From: Bradyrhizobium sp. LTSP885
GTDB lineage: Bacteria; Pseudomonadota; Alphaproteobacteria; Rhizobiales; Xanthobacteraceae
Length of the DNA: 64,000 nt
Assembly (NCBI RefSeq): GCF_000938305.1
Contig: NZ_JYMT01000003.1
Span: forward strand, 1 to 64,000
Direction of reading: 5' to 3'
The translations under genes and the position numbers were made by a program. The stretch's first letter is position 1, and each line of letters starts with the position of its first letter. Below, piece after piece: positions 45,487 through 54,148 of this stretch. Under the pieces are notes generated by a model that had not been told where the DNA came from, did not search any database, and saw only the letters and a list, made by a program, of their open reading frames with translations.

Positions 45487-46728
45487 TCACACCTTGTGCT
45501 TCGCCGCCGCCTTCTGCAAATCAGGCGCATTCACCGCCGGAATCGCGACACGCCCCGTGCCGGTAAGCTGAAGTGCTGCGGCGGCTTTGTCGTTTTGCAT
45601 GATCTTGGCCATCACGGCCTGGCCGGCGCGCTCGAACACCGCGCGGTTGTCGATCACGAACTGGCGCGACTTGCGCAGGCTGTCGATATAGCCGTTGATT
45701 TCAGGAACAACATAGCGCGCGACCATGTCCCAGCTGCGGCGGGTGTTTTCCGGATTGGCCCAGTCATGCGCGAAGCCGACGATGGTGCCGACGCCGCCGG
45801 AGACATCGACCAGGTTCTTGATCATCTTCACGAGATCGTCGGGTGTGCCGATGGTGGAGGCCGCGCCGTCGACGAACGCGGTCTTGTCGACCGCTTCATC
45901 GGGCGAAGCGTACGCGGTCAGGCCCGGCCGCATCAATGTGCCGACATTATATTCATTGTGCCAGCGCATCAGGCCGGGGCCGGCCTCGCGCCGCGCCTGT
46001 TCGCGGGTTTCGGCGACGTGCCACGACAGCAGCACGCGCCAGTTCGCGCGGCTTACCGTGGTGCCGGCCTTCGTCGCGGCGTCCTCGGCGAATTGCCATT
46101 GCTGCGGCAGCGCCATCAGGCCCTGCGTCGACATTGAGCCGAGCGAGATGATGCCGATGCCGTATTTGCCGGCGAGCGTCATGCCCGACGGCGATATCTG
46201 CGAGGCCACCACGAACGGCATGTCCTCCTGCAGCGGCAGGATCTGCAGCGCGGCGTCGTTCATCTCGAACCAGTCGGTCTTCGCCGTGACGCGCTCACCG
46301 TTGAACAGGCGGCGGATCACCGCGATCGCCTCGTCCTGGCGGTCGCGTTGGGTCATCGGATCGATGCCGAGCGTGTGCGCGTCGGACGCAAGCGCGCCCG
46401 GGCCGGAGCCGAAGATGGCGCGGCCGCCGGTCATGTGGTCGAGCTGCACCATGCGCTGGGCGACGTTGAAGGGATGGTGATAGGGCAGCGAGATCACGCC
46501 GGTGCCGAGCTTGATGCGCTTGGTGCGCTCGCCGGCCGCGGCCAGGAACATTTCCGGCGAGGCGATGGTCTCCCAGCCCGACGAATGGTGCTCGCCGCAC
46601 CAGAATTCATCATAGCCGAGCGCGTCGAGCTGCTCGACGAAATCGAGGTCGCGGCGGAATTGCAGCATCGGATGCTCGCCGATCGGATGATGCGGGGCGA
46701 GAAAGGCTCCGAATTTGAGGCGCGCCAT
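45487..46728 (-). CDS. LLM-class flavin monooxygenase (LimB-like)
   Basis: A 413-aa bacterial-luciferase-fold enzyme. MARLKFGAFLAPHHPIGEHP, WCGEHHSSGWETIASPE and GVISLPYHHPFNVAQRMVQL are typical of the limonene-1,2-monooxygenase-like group. It uses FMNH2 and O2 from a separate reductase. GGAGAG precedes the ATG. No flavin reductase is adjacent. Confidence 0.9.
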   Translation of the reverse strand: MARLKFGAFLAPHHPIGEHPMLQFRRDLDFVEQLDALGYDEFWCGEHHSSGWETIASPEMFLAAAGERTKRIKLGTGVISLPYHHPFNVAQRMVQLDHMTGGRAIFGSGPGALASDAHTLGIDPMTQRDRQDEAIAVIRRLFNGERVTAKTDWFEMNDAALQILPLQEDMPFVVASQISPSGMTLAGKYGIGIISLGSMSTQGLMALPQQWQFAEDAATKAGTTVSRANWRVLLSWHVAETREQARREAGPGLMRWHNEYNVGTLMRPGLTAYASPDEAVDKTAFVDGAASTIGTPDDLVKMIKNLVDVSGGVGTIVGFAHDWANPENTRRSWDMVARYVVPEINGYIDSLRKSRQFVIDNRAVFERAGQAVMAKIMQNDKAAAALQLTGTGRVAIPAVNAPDLQKAAAKHKV

Positions 46729-46938
46729 GGGTCGTTCTCTCCGGATGATTGTTATTGGGGGCTTTCCGCCAACCTACGGGGTGCCCCGGGGCAAGGCAAT
46801 GCTTCGAGGCTGCAGCGCCCGCATGGTTGTTGCGCGAATCGGCCGCGCTTGCCGCCGTCCGGAATGTTTCCCAGCGCGTCAACGCAAGTTGAGGCTGACG
46901 CCGCAGCGTGCTTGACGAAGTCCCGGCAGGCCGCGGTT

Positions 46939-47885
46939 CTAAGGCACGTTCAGCGTGCGCACGACGCGGAAGCTGAACCCGTAGCCGTCGACCAGCCCAT
47001 TCTCGCGGTAGCCGGAGCGCACCATGTTGGCGGACCAGTCCCATCTTCCGCCGCGCAGGATGCGGTTGCGGCAATCGCCTTCCAGCCAGGGCGCGCCATC
47101 GCTCGGCGTGTCCTCGGTGTAGCGCTTGCTGAAGCAGTCCTCGGTCCATTCGAACACGTTGCCATGGACCTGGTAGAGCCCGAACGGATTCGGCGGATAG
47201 GAATCGACCACCACAGGTCCCTTGCTGTCCGGCCCGTGCGGGCCGCTGCCGTAGGGCGTCGAGGCCTGGTAGTTGGCGTTCTGCGTCGTGATCGTGTTGC
47301 CGAACCAGAACGGCGTCGTGGTGCCGGCACGGGTGAAATATTCGCGTTCGGATTCGCTCGGCAGCCGGTAGGTGCGGCCGACCTTCTTCGACAGCCATGC
47401 CAGATAGAGCTTGGCCGCGTTGAAATTGATGCCCTGCGCGGGCATCCGGCCGCGGCCGAATTTGTCATCACCCTTGATGCCGCCGCATCCGCTGTCGGCC
47501 AGGCAGGCGTCCCAGTCATCGAAGCTGATCGCAAAGCGGCCGACCGCGAACGGCTTCGTGATCGTCACGCGGTGAATCGGGTCCTCGCCCTTGAAACGGT
47601 CGGGCTCGTTTGCGGGCGTTCCCATCATGAACGAGCCCGCAGGCACCACCACCATTTCGGGGCAGTCGGCGCATTCCCTAAAACTGTCCTTCGGGCGCAG
47701 CTGAGCTTCGATCTCCGGCGTCAGCGGCTGGACGGTTTGTCTGGAAAATATTGCCGCGGCGGCGCGGGCGGGATCTGAGCGGCTTGCGCCGGGGCTGGCC
47801 TCGGCTTGGCGGAAGCAATGGTGGACGAGACAGCAACAAGCATCGCCGCGGCCAATGCGGCCAGCAGGCGGGAGCGACCAGACAT
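46939..47885 (-). pseudogene. SUMF1/formylglycine-generating-enzyme-domain gene with frameshift
   Basis: The SUMF1 domain (MVVVPAGSFMMG, YRLPSESEREYFTRAG, VHGNVFEWTEDCF, ILRGGRWDW) is in one frame up to about 47740. A good start with GAGG upstream (ATG at 47885) and a signal peptide MSGRSRLLAALAAAMLVAV lie in another frame that stops at 47721. The frames meet at a run of A on the coding strand (TTT at 47736-47738). Adding one A would give QYFPDKTVQPLTPEIE and join signal and domain. So this is either a one-base deletion, a sequencing error or slippage. If intact, it would be an exported SUMF1-fold protein of unknown target. Confidence 0.75.
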
Positions 47886-48017
47886 GAGACATCCTCTGCA
47901 CCGAAGGTACCTGGTGCTTGGTCGCGTGCTGCGGAGAACGCGTTCACGTCGCCATCGGCTTTCGAGACGGTCGCCGCGTGTGTCATCGGGCCGCTCGGTG
48001 GTGTGTGCACGTGGAGG

Positions 48018-49409
48018 TTACCGCGTCATCCTGTTCCACGCATCGAGGCCGGCGATCTTGTAGGCCTCCGCGAGCGTCGGATAGTTGAAGGTATTCTGGA
48101 TGAAATAATCGATGGTGCCCTTCAGATTGAGCACGGCTTGGCCGATGTGAATCAGTTCGGTCGCGCCTTCGCCCAGGATGTGCACGCCGAGCAGCCGGCG
48201 GGTCTTGGTCGAGAAGATCATCTTCATCATGCCGCTGTTCAGCCCCATGATGTGACCGCGCGAGGTCTCGCGAAACCGCGCGATGCCGACCTCGTAGGGG
48301 ATGCCGCGGGTGCGGACCTCCTCCTCGGTCAATCCGGTGGTGGAGATCTCCGGCACCGAATAGATGCCGTAGGGAAAATACTCTGGCGGCGCCATCGGCT
48401 CCATGCCGAGCGCGTGGCAGGCGGCGACGCGGCCCTGCTCCATCGAGGTCGAGGCAAGGCTCGGGAAGCCGATCACGTCGCCGGCGGCATAGATGTGCGG
48501 CACGGAGGTCTGCAGCGTCATCGGATCGACCGCGATGCGGCCGCGGTGGTCGACGTTGATGCCGGCGGCGTCGAGATTGAGCCGGTCGGTGGCGCCGACG
48601 CGGCCGGCGGCGAACAGCAGCATCTCCGAGGTTACGACGCGGCCATCGGCAAGCCGGGTCTGGATCGCGCCGCTGGTGGCTCGCTCGATCGCCGAGACGG
48701 CGGAGCCGAGCCGCAGCGAGACGTTGCGATCGCGCAGCTCGTGCATGAATTCGTCGATCAGCTCCTTGTCGATGAAGTCGAGGAAAGTCGGCCGCGGCTC
48801 GATCAGGGTGACGGCGACATCGAGCGCGGAGAAGATAGTGGCATATTCGACCCCGATCACGCCGGCGCCGATCACGGCAAGGCTGCGCGGCAGCTTCGGC
48901 AGCTCGATGATCTCGTCGCTGTCGAACACCGATTTGCCGTCGAACGGCACATAGTCGGGCCTGAACGGCCGCGTGCCGCACGCGATCAGGATATGGGCAG
49001 CGGAGACCACTTTAGTCTCGCCGTTCTGCGCCGTCACCTCGATCTGATGCGGGCCGACGAAGCGCGCTTCGCCATTGGCGGTGCGCACCAGATTGCGGCT
49101 GAATTGATGCTCGAGCACCTCGACCTCGTGGTCGAGCGTCTTCTGCAGCCGCACGATCAGATCGTTGGCGGCGATGTCCTGCTTGACCCGGTAGGAACGC
49201 CCGTAGAAGCCGCGCTCGCGCCAGCCGGAGAGGTTCAGCACGGTCTCGCGCAGCGTTTTCGACGGGATCGTGCCGGTATGGACCGACACGCCGCCGACCC
49301 GGCGTCCCTTTTCGACCACCAGCACCGACTTGCCGAGCTTGGCGAATTGCACCGCAGCCCGGCGGCCGGACGGGCCGGAGCCGATCACCAGCATGTCATA
49401 GTCAACCAT
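48018..49409 (-). CDS. sthA: Soluble (Si-specific) NAD(P)+ transhydrogenase
   Basis: A 463-aa flavoprotein that moves hydride between NADPH and NAD+. FAD-binding GSGPSGRRAA is at about 9-18. The region GTIPSKTLRE lacks the redox-active cysteine pair of lipoamide dehydrogenase, which is the mark of SthA. The second Rossmann fold has VIGAGVIGVEYA and the third GRVGATDRL... with AAGDVIG. The start at 49409 (MVDYDMLVIGSG) was chosen at the FAD fold. It is divergent from the MFS gene, with a tandem operator array between them. Confidence 0.92.
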   Translation of the reverse strand: MVDYDMLVIGSGPSGRRAAVQFAKLGKSVLVVEKGRRVGGVSVHTGTIPSKTLRETVLNLSGWRERGFYGRSYRVKQDIAANDLIVRLQKTLDHEVEVLEHQFSRNLVRTANGEARFVGPHQIEVTAQNGETKVVSAAHILIACGTRPFRPDYVPFDGKSVFDSDEIIELPKLPRSLAVIGAGVIGVEYATIFSALDVAVTLIEPRPTFLDFIDKELIDEFMHELRDRNVSLRLGSAVSAIERATSGAIQTRLADGRVVTSEMLLFAAGRVGATDRLNLDAAGINVDHRGRIAVDPMTLQTSVPHIYAAGDVIGFPSLASTSMEQGRVAACHALGMEPMAPPEYFPYGIYSVPEISTTGLTEEEVRTRGIPYEVGIARFRETSRGHIMGLNSGMMKMIFSTKTRRLLGVHILGEGATELIHIGQAVLNLKGTIDYFIQNTFNYPTLAEAYKIAGLDAWNRMTR

Positions 49410-49495
49410 CGAAGGCAGTCCCGAACGCGCGAAACGACTGAAAAGGTGCAAAATGCGCTGAAATACATGCAGCAATCGGGCCAATCCCGGCGTTC

Positions 49496-49558
49496 GCTTA
49501 CCCCCGAGTCAAGCAAGCTTACCTCCGAGGTAGCTACGCTTACCTCCGAGGTAATCGC
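49496..49558. promoter_or_regulatory. Three 21-bp tandem operator repeats between sthA and the MFS gene
   Basis: GCTTACC starts at 49496, 49517 and 49538, an exact period of 21 bp (two helical turns). The third copy holds a perfect 15-bp palindrome TTACCTC-C-GAGGTAA (49540-49554). The second has one mismatch (TTACCTCCGAGGTAG), and the first is degenerate (TTACCCCCGAGTCAA). This is the architecture of an operator array on one face of the DNA. The cognate regulator is not encoded nearby. Confidence 0.75.
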
Positions 49559-49616
49559 CGGGATGACCGTTTCTGGTGATGATGCATGCAACAGAATTCC
49601 GACAGGACCGCACCGC

Positions 49617-51023
49617 ATGCACCAGATCGTATCGACGCGAGCGGACTCATCCCGCCGCTGGTGGGTGCTGGCGATTGTCGTCGCCGCGCAATTCATGTTC
49701 GGTGTCGACGCCTTCATCGTCAACGTCGCGATCCCGACCATCGCGTTGGAGCTGCACGCGAGCCCGGCGCAGATCGAGGCCGTGATCGCGATCTACCTGA
49801 TCGCCTATGCCACGCTGGTGGTGACCGGTGGCCGGCTCGGCGATATCTACGGCACCAGGAACGTGTTCATCACCGGCGTCGCGGGCTTCTCGGTGACCTC
49901 GCTGTGGTGCGGCCTGGCGCAATCCGGTCCGGAGCTTATTCTCGCGCGGCTGGCGCAGGGTGCGACCGCGGCACTGATGGTGCCGCAGGTGCTGGCGACG
50001 CTGCATCTGTTGTTCGCAGACAGCGCCCGCGCGCGGGCCTTCGGCATCTACGGCATCGTGCTCGGGCTTGCGGGCGCCGCGGGCTTCATGCTCGGCGGCG
50101 TGCTGGTGACGTTCGATCTCGCCGGCCTCGGCTGGCGCGTGGTGTTCTTCGTCAACGTGCCCTGTGGCGCCGTCATCATCGCGGCGGCGCTGAAGATCAT
50201 GCCGACGGTGCCGCGCCGCGCCGGCACGCGGCTCGATATTCCTGGCGCGGTGGTGCTGTTCACCGGCCTGCTGTGCCTGATCGGGCCATTGCTGTTCGGC
50301 CACGATCTCAATTGGGCGGCGTGGATTTGGTTGGTGATGGCGGCGGGTGTTGCGATCATCGCGGCATTCGTGCGGCTGGAGCGCGCCGTCGCGCGCCGCG
50401 GCGGCATGCCGTTGATCGATCTGTCGCTGCTGGCTGATGCCGCCTTCATGCGCGGACTGGTCGCGGTGTTTTTCTTCTTCTTCGCGAATCTGTCCTTCTA
50501 CCTGACCATGACCATGTTCATGCAGAAGGGCCTGCAGATTGCGCCGCTGCAGGCGGGGCTGGTGTTCGTGCTGCTGGCGCTGACCTTCGTGGTCGCCTCG
50601 CGTCATAGCGGTATCAGGGCGAAACATCGCGGCACGCTGGTGCTGATCGAGGGCTGCCTGTTGCAGGTCGTCGGTCTCGCGGTGCTGGTGGCGACCGTTG
50701 AGGTGGTCGCGGCGCCATCGGCGCTGTTGCTTGCGCTGGTGCTGATGGTCTTCGGCTATGGTCAGGGACTGGTGATGGCGCCGTTGTCGAGCGCAGTGCT
50801 CTCGAGCGTGACGCCGGCAAGTGCGGGCGCGGGCTCCGGCATGTACGGCACCACGGCGCAGATCGGCAACGCGGCCGGCGTCGCCGCGATCGGTGCGGTC
50901 TTCTTTGCCGTTGAGACTGCTATTTCGGCACGCGTGGCATTGTTCGCAGCGTGCGCATTGTTTGTGCTGTCGATCGCCATTTCAGCCGCATTTCTGTCAT
51001 GGATGCGCCGCGCCACAGCGTGA
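49617..51023 (+). CDS. MFS drug/metabolite exporter (DHA2-like)
   Basis: A 468-aa transporter with about 14 hydrophobic segments. FGVDAFIVNVAIPTIALEL in the first helices and GGRLGDIYGTRNVF in the cytoplasmic loop are the DHA2/EmrB marks. The open frame continues upstream, antisense to sthA, but coding evidence begins at the ATG 49617 (or 49563). The tandem palindromic array at 49496-49558 suggests tight transcriptional control, typical of drug-inducible pumps. Confidence 0.88.
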   Translation: MHQIVSTRADSSRRWWVLAIVVAAQFMFGVDAFIVNVAIPTIALELHASPAQIEAVIAIYLIAYATLVVTGGRLGDIYGTRNVFITGVAGFSVTSLWCGLAQSGPELILARLAQGATAALMVPQVLATLHLLFADSARARAFGIYGIVLGLAGAAGFMLGGVLVTFDLAGLGWRVVFFVNVPCGAVIIAAALKIMPTVPRRAGTRLDIPGAVVLFTGLLCLIGPLLFGHDLNWAAWIWLVMAAGVAIIAAFVRLERAVARRGGMPLIDLSLLADAAFMRGLVAVFFFFFANLSFYLTMTMFMQKGLQIAPLQAGLVFVLLALTFVVASRHSGIRAKHRGTLVLIEGCLLQVVGLAVLVATVEVVAAPSALLLALVLMVFGYGQGLVMAPLSSAVLSSVTPASAGAGSGMYGTTAQIGNAAGVAAIGAVFFAVETAISARVALFAACALFVLSIAISAAFLSWMRRATA

Positions 51024-51243
51024 ATCCGGAGGCGGATGGCGCGTTTTTTCGAAAAGATCATGCTCAAACAAGGTGCTACGGCAACTATTTCAACTGAGCG
51101 TCATGCGCTTCAGCGCCGATCACGCATTAACGCCGATTCTCACATTTCCGCGGGGAGGGACAGCACACGGGCTTTTCTTTTTGCAGTGCAGCAACTATCT
51201 GTTCCGCTGTGCGTAACTAGAATAATCACCTCAGGAGTTGCTG

Positions 51244-52425
51244 TTGTCCTTGATCAACAACGTCGAGTTTCTGCGTCATCTGCCGAAGATGAACGCGTTC
51301 AACGGCCTCGGCGCATTTGCGCCCGCCGTGTCGACGCCGCTCGTCGAGACGACCGAATTTGGCGCCAACCCCGGCGCACTGAAGATGCTCTCGTTCGTGC
51401 CCGCGCAGCTCGCGCGGTCGCCCGCGCTCGTCGTCGTGCTGCATGGCTGCGGTCAGACGGCTGCAGCCTATGATCTCGGCGCCGGCTGGTCGACGCTCGC
51501 GAGGCACTATGGCTTCGCATTGCTGATGCCGGAGCAGCAGTCGTCCAACAACGGCAATACCTGCTTCAACTGGTTCGATCCGGAAGACATCGCGCGCGGT
51601 CAGGGTGAGGCCAGCTCCATCAGGCAGATGATTGCGTACATGGCCGGTGCGCATGACATAGATTCGCGGCGCATCTACGTGACCGGTCTCTCCGCCGGTG
51701 GTGCGATGGCGTCCGTCATGCTCGCGACCTATCCGGATGTGTTCGCGGGCGGCGCGATCATCGCCGGCCTGCCGTTCGGCGTCGCCACCAATCTGCGCGA
51801 GGCGCTGCAGGCCATGATGCAGGGCAGTGCGCTGCCCGCGCCCGAACTCGGCGCGCTCGTCCGCAACGCTTCGAAGCACAACGGCGCCTGGCCGAAGATC
51901 TCGGTGTGGCATGGCAGCGCCGATCGCACCGTCAGTCCTGCCAATGCCGACGCGATCGTCCGGCAATGGCTCGACGTTCACGGCCTGCCGCCGGCTGCGA
52001 TGTCGAAGGCCGATGTCGGCGGTTATCCGCGTGAGGTCTGGTGGAACGCCGATGGCGAGACGCTGGTCGAATCCTATGGCATCACCGACATGGCCCATGG
52101 CACACCGCTCGGGCTTGCCGACAATGACGATCGCTATGGCGTGGAAGGCGCGTTCATGATCGAGGCCGGGATCTCTTCGACCTATCACATCGCAAGCTTC
52201 TTCGGCCTGACCGATCAGGTCCGTCAGCCGCAGATTGCACCGACGGGAATCCCGCGCGAGCGCGCCGACACGATCTCGATGACGATTCCAGTGCCGGCGG
52301 CTGAGCCTGTCTCCGAAACGATGTCCGACCGCAGCAGCACCAAGCCGCGGAATCCACCGAGCAAGGGCGTCGATGTCGGCCGCGTCATCGCGCGGGCGCT
52401 GACCGCCGCGGGGTTAATGAAGTAG
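51244..52425 (+). CDS. PHB-depolymerase-family esterase
   Basis: A 393-aa protein. LVVVLHGCGQTAAAYD is the oxyanion region, and GLSAGGAMA holds the nucleophile serine near residue 145. HGSADRTVSPANAD carries the acid and DMAHGTPLG the histidine. No signal peptide is present, so it acts inside the cell or is exported otherwise. AGGAG at 51233-51237 best fits the TTG start at 51244; a TTG 6 bp earlier is too close. It is an LpqC/PhaC-like polyester or feruloyl esterase. Confidence 0.87.
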   Translation: MSLINNVEFLRHLPKMNAFNGLGAFAPAVSTPLVETTEFGANPGALKMLSFVPAQLARSPALVVVLHGCGQTAAAYDLGAGWSTLARHYGFALLMPEQQSSNNGNTCFNWFDPEDIARGQGEASSIRQMIAYMAGAHDIDSRRIYVTGLSAGGAMASVMLATYPDVFAGGAIIAGLPFGVATNLREALQAMMQGSALPAPELGALVRNASKHNGAWPKISVWHGSADRTVSPANADAIVRQWLDVHGLPPAAMSKADVGGYPREVWWNADGETLVESYGITDMAHGTPLGLADNDDRYGVEGAFMIEAGISSTYHIASFFGLTDQVRQPQIAPTGIPRERADTISMTIPVPAAEPVSETMSDRSSTKPRNPPSKGVDVGRVIARALTAAGLMK

Positions 52426-52441
52426 CGGGCGGGATAGGCGC

Positions 52442-53110
52442 TTACATCTCGCCGGTCAGGAACGGGTTCGTCATTCGCTCCTGGCCGATGCTCGATCCGG
52501 CGCCATGGCCGCAGATGAAGCCGACATCGTCGCCGAGCGGCAGCAGCTTGTCCTTGATCGACTGGATCAGCGTCGGATGACTGCCGCCGGGCAGGTCGGT
52601 GCGTCCGACCGAGCCGGCGAACAGGACGTCGCCGACATGGGCGAAGCGCAGCTCCTTGTTGAAGAACACCACGCTGCCCGGCGAATGGCCGGGGCAATGC
52701 AGGATGTCGAAGGTGAGGTCGCCGATCGAGACCTGGTCGCCCTCGTCGAGCCAGCGATCGGGCCCGAAATTGCGGACTCCGGTCATGCCGAAGCGTTCGC
52801 CGCTCGAGACCACATTGTCGAGCAGGACCTTGTCCGCGATATGCGGGCCCTCGATCTTGACCTGCAGCGCATCGCGCAATTCGGCGGCGCCGCCGACATG
52901 GTCGATGTGGCCGTGGGTCAGCCAGATCTTCTCGACCGTGACGCCGGTCTGCTTGATCGCCGCCTGGATCTTCGGCACGTCGCCGCCGGGGTCGATCACC
53001 ACGGCCTTCTTGGTCGGCTCGTGCCAGATGATGGTGCAGTTCTGCTCGAACAGCGTCACTGGTACGATGATCGCGCCAGCCTTCGGTTTGGTCTCGGTTG
53101 TGTCATCCAT
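52442..53110 (-). CDS. MBL-fold metallo-hydrolase (glyoxalase II-like)
   Basis: A 222-aa zinc hydrolase. The metal motif is THGHIDHVGG, with CPGHSPGS and GHGAGSSIGQER providing further ligands. It resembles the YcbL/GloB-type small thioesterases that hydrolyse S-lactoylglutathione or related thioesters. The ATG at 53110 matches the usual start; one at 53122 adds four residues. Confidence 0.88.
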   Translation of the reverse strand: MDDTTETKPKAGAIIVPVTLFEQNCTIIWHEPTKKAVVIDPGGDVPKIQAAIKQTGVTVEKIWLTHGHIDHVGGAAELRDALQVKIEGPHIADKVLLDNVVSSGERFGMTGVRNFGPDRWLDEGDQVSIGDLTFDILHCPGHSPGSVVFFNKELRFAHVGDVLFAGSVGRTDLPGGSHPTLIQSIKDKLLPLGDDVGFICGHGAGSSIGQERMTNPFLTGEM

Positions 53111-53203
53111 GAGGGGCACCATAGGCTACCAGAAACAGCCGTCAACACGGACCAACGCGCGGTGCCCGGCGTGTGATCCAAAACAGACCGTGATAGACTT
53201 GTG

Positions 53204-54052
53204 ATGACAGAACAATTGGTCCCCGCAGTCCCGACCTCCATGACCCAGGCCCCCAAATCGCCGCTCGGCGGACCCCGGACCAGCGCTCGCGCGTTCTTTG
53301 TCGCAGACCGCATCAGCACGTCCGGCCTGGAGCGCGGCGACGTGCTGGCCACCACGCCGCTGGCGTTCCGCGTCAACGACAATGGCGTCGCGATCCTGTT
53401 CCGTTACGGCGTCGTGGTCCTGATCGGCCTCAACGCGCTGGAGGAGGATGAATTCCTGCGCAGTCTGCAGTCGCGGATGACCGGCCCCTTCGCGCGGCGC
53501 GAGGAGGAGATCGCGATCATCGAGCTCGCTTCGGAGAAGGAGGATCAGATCCCGCCCGGCGGTCCGATCTATCTGCAAAGCCTGTCGCCGGAGCGGCTGA
53601 TCCTGGTCGGCGAGGCGCTCGCCAAGAGCGTGGTGCTGGCGCGCCACGAGCGCGAGGTCGCGGCGGTGTTCGACACCACCGAGCCGTTCGCGCGCGACCT
53701 GGCGAAGAGCGGGCGGATCCATGCTGGCCGCGTCGCAATCCTCAAGCACATCGGCAATGCGCTGTCGGTGAGGCACCGCGTGGCTGGTCCCGTCGAGATC
53801 GCGGAGAAGCCCGACATCCTCTGGGACAAGCCGCAGCTCGAGCGGCTCTACGCCCGGCTCGAGGATGAGTATGAGCTGAAGGAGCGGGCGGAATCGTTGA
53901 ACCGCAAGCTCGCGGTGATCGCCGAGAGCGCCCAGGTCCTCACCGACATCATCGACACCAGCCGCTCGCTGCGGCTGGAGCTGATCATCGTCTTCCTGAT
54001 CCTGTTCGAGGTGCTGATCACGATCTACCAGATTGCGATGGCTCGTCACTGA
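53204..54052 (+). CDS. RMD1/YagE (DUF155) family protein
   Basis: A 282-aa protein. After a variable N-terminus comes the DUF155 core (LARHEREVAAVFD, GRIHAGRVAILKHIGNALSVRH, EKPDILWDKPQLERLYARLEDEYEL). A C-terminal transmembrane helix is present (about 258-275, LELIIVFLILFEVLITIYQI). In yeast the RMD1 family is linked to mitochondrial or meiotic functions; the bacterial role is unknown. A GTG at 53201 is an alternative start. Confidence 0.88.
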   Translation: MTEQLVPAVPTSMTQAPKSPLGGPRTSARAFFVADRISTSGLERGDVLATTPLAFRVNDNGVAILFRYGVVVLIGLNALEEDEFLRSLQSRMTGPFARREEEIAIIELASEKEDQIPPGGPIYLQSLSPERLILVGEALAKSVVLARHEREVAAVFDTTEPFARDLAKSGRIHAGRVAILKHIGNALSVRHRVAGPVEIAEKPDILWDKPQLERLYARLEDEYELKERAESLNRKLAVIAESAQVLTDIIDTSRSLRLELIIVFLILFEVLITIYQIAMARH

Positions 54053-54148
54053 GCCCGTCATCTTTCCGTCCCGAATTGTGCGTCATCCCTGAACCAACCG
54101 GCACCATCGGGCGTTAGCTTGCTCGGGCCGGATTGCGAGGGGAGCGGG

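Noticed and set aside
49496..49558. CRISPR-like array
   Set aside because: The three repeats are contiguous 21-mers without spacers and no cas genes are present. They fit an operator array better.
47751..49616. Very long N-terminal extension of the MFS frame
   Set aside because: The upstream 620 codons run antisense to sthA and the SUMF1 gene and carry no membrane or domain signal.
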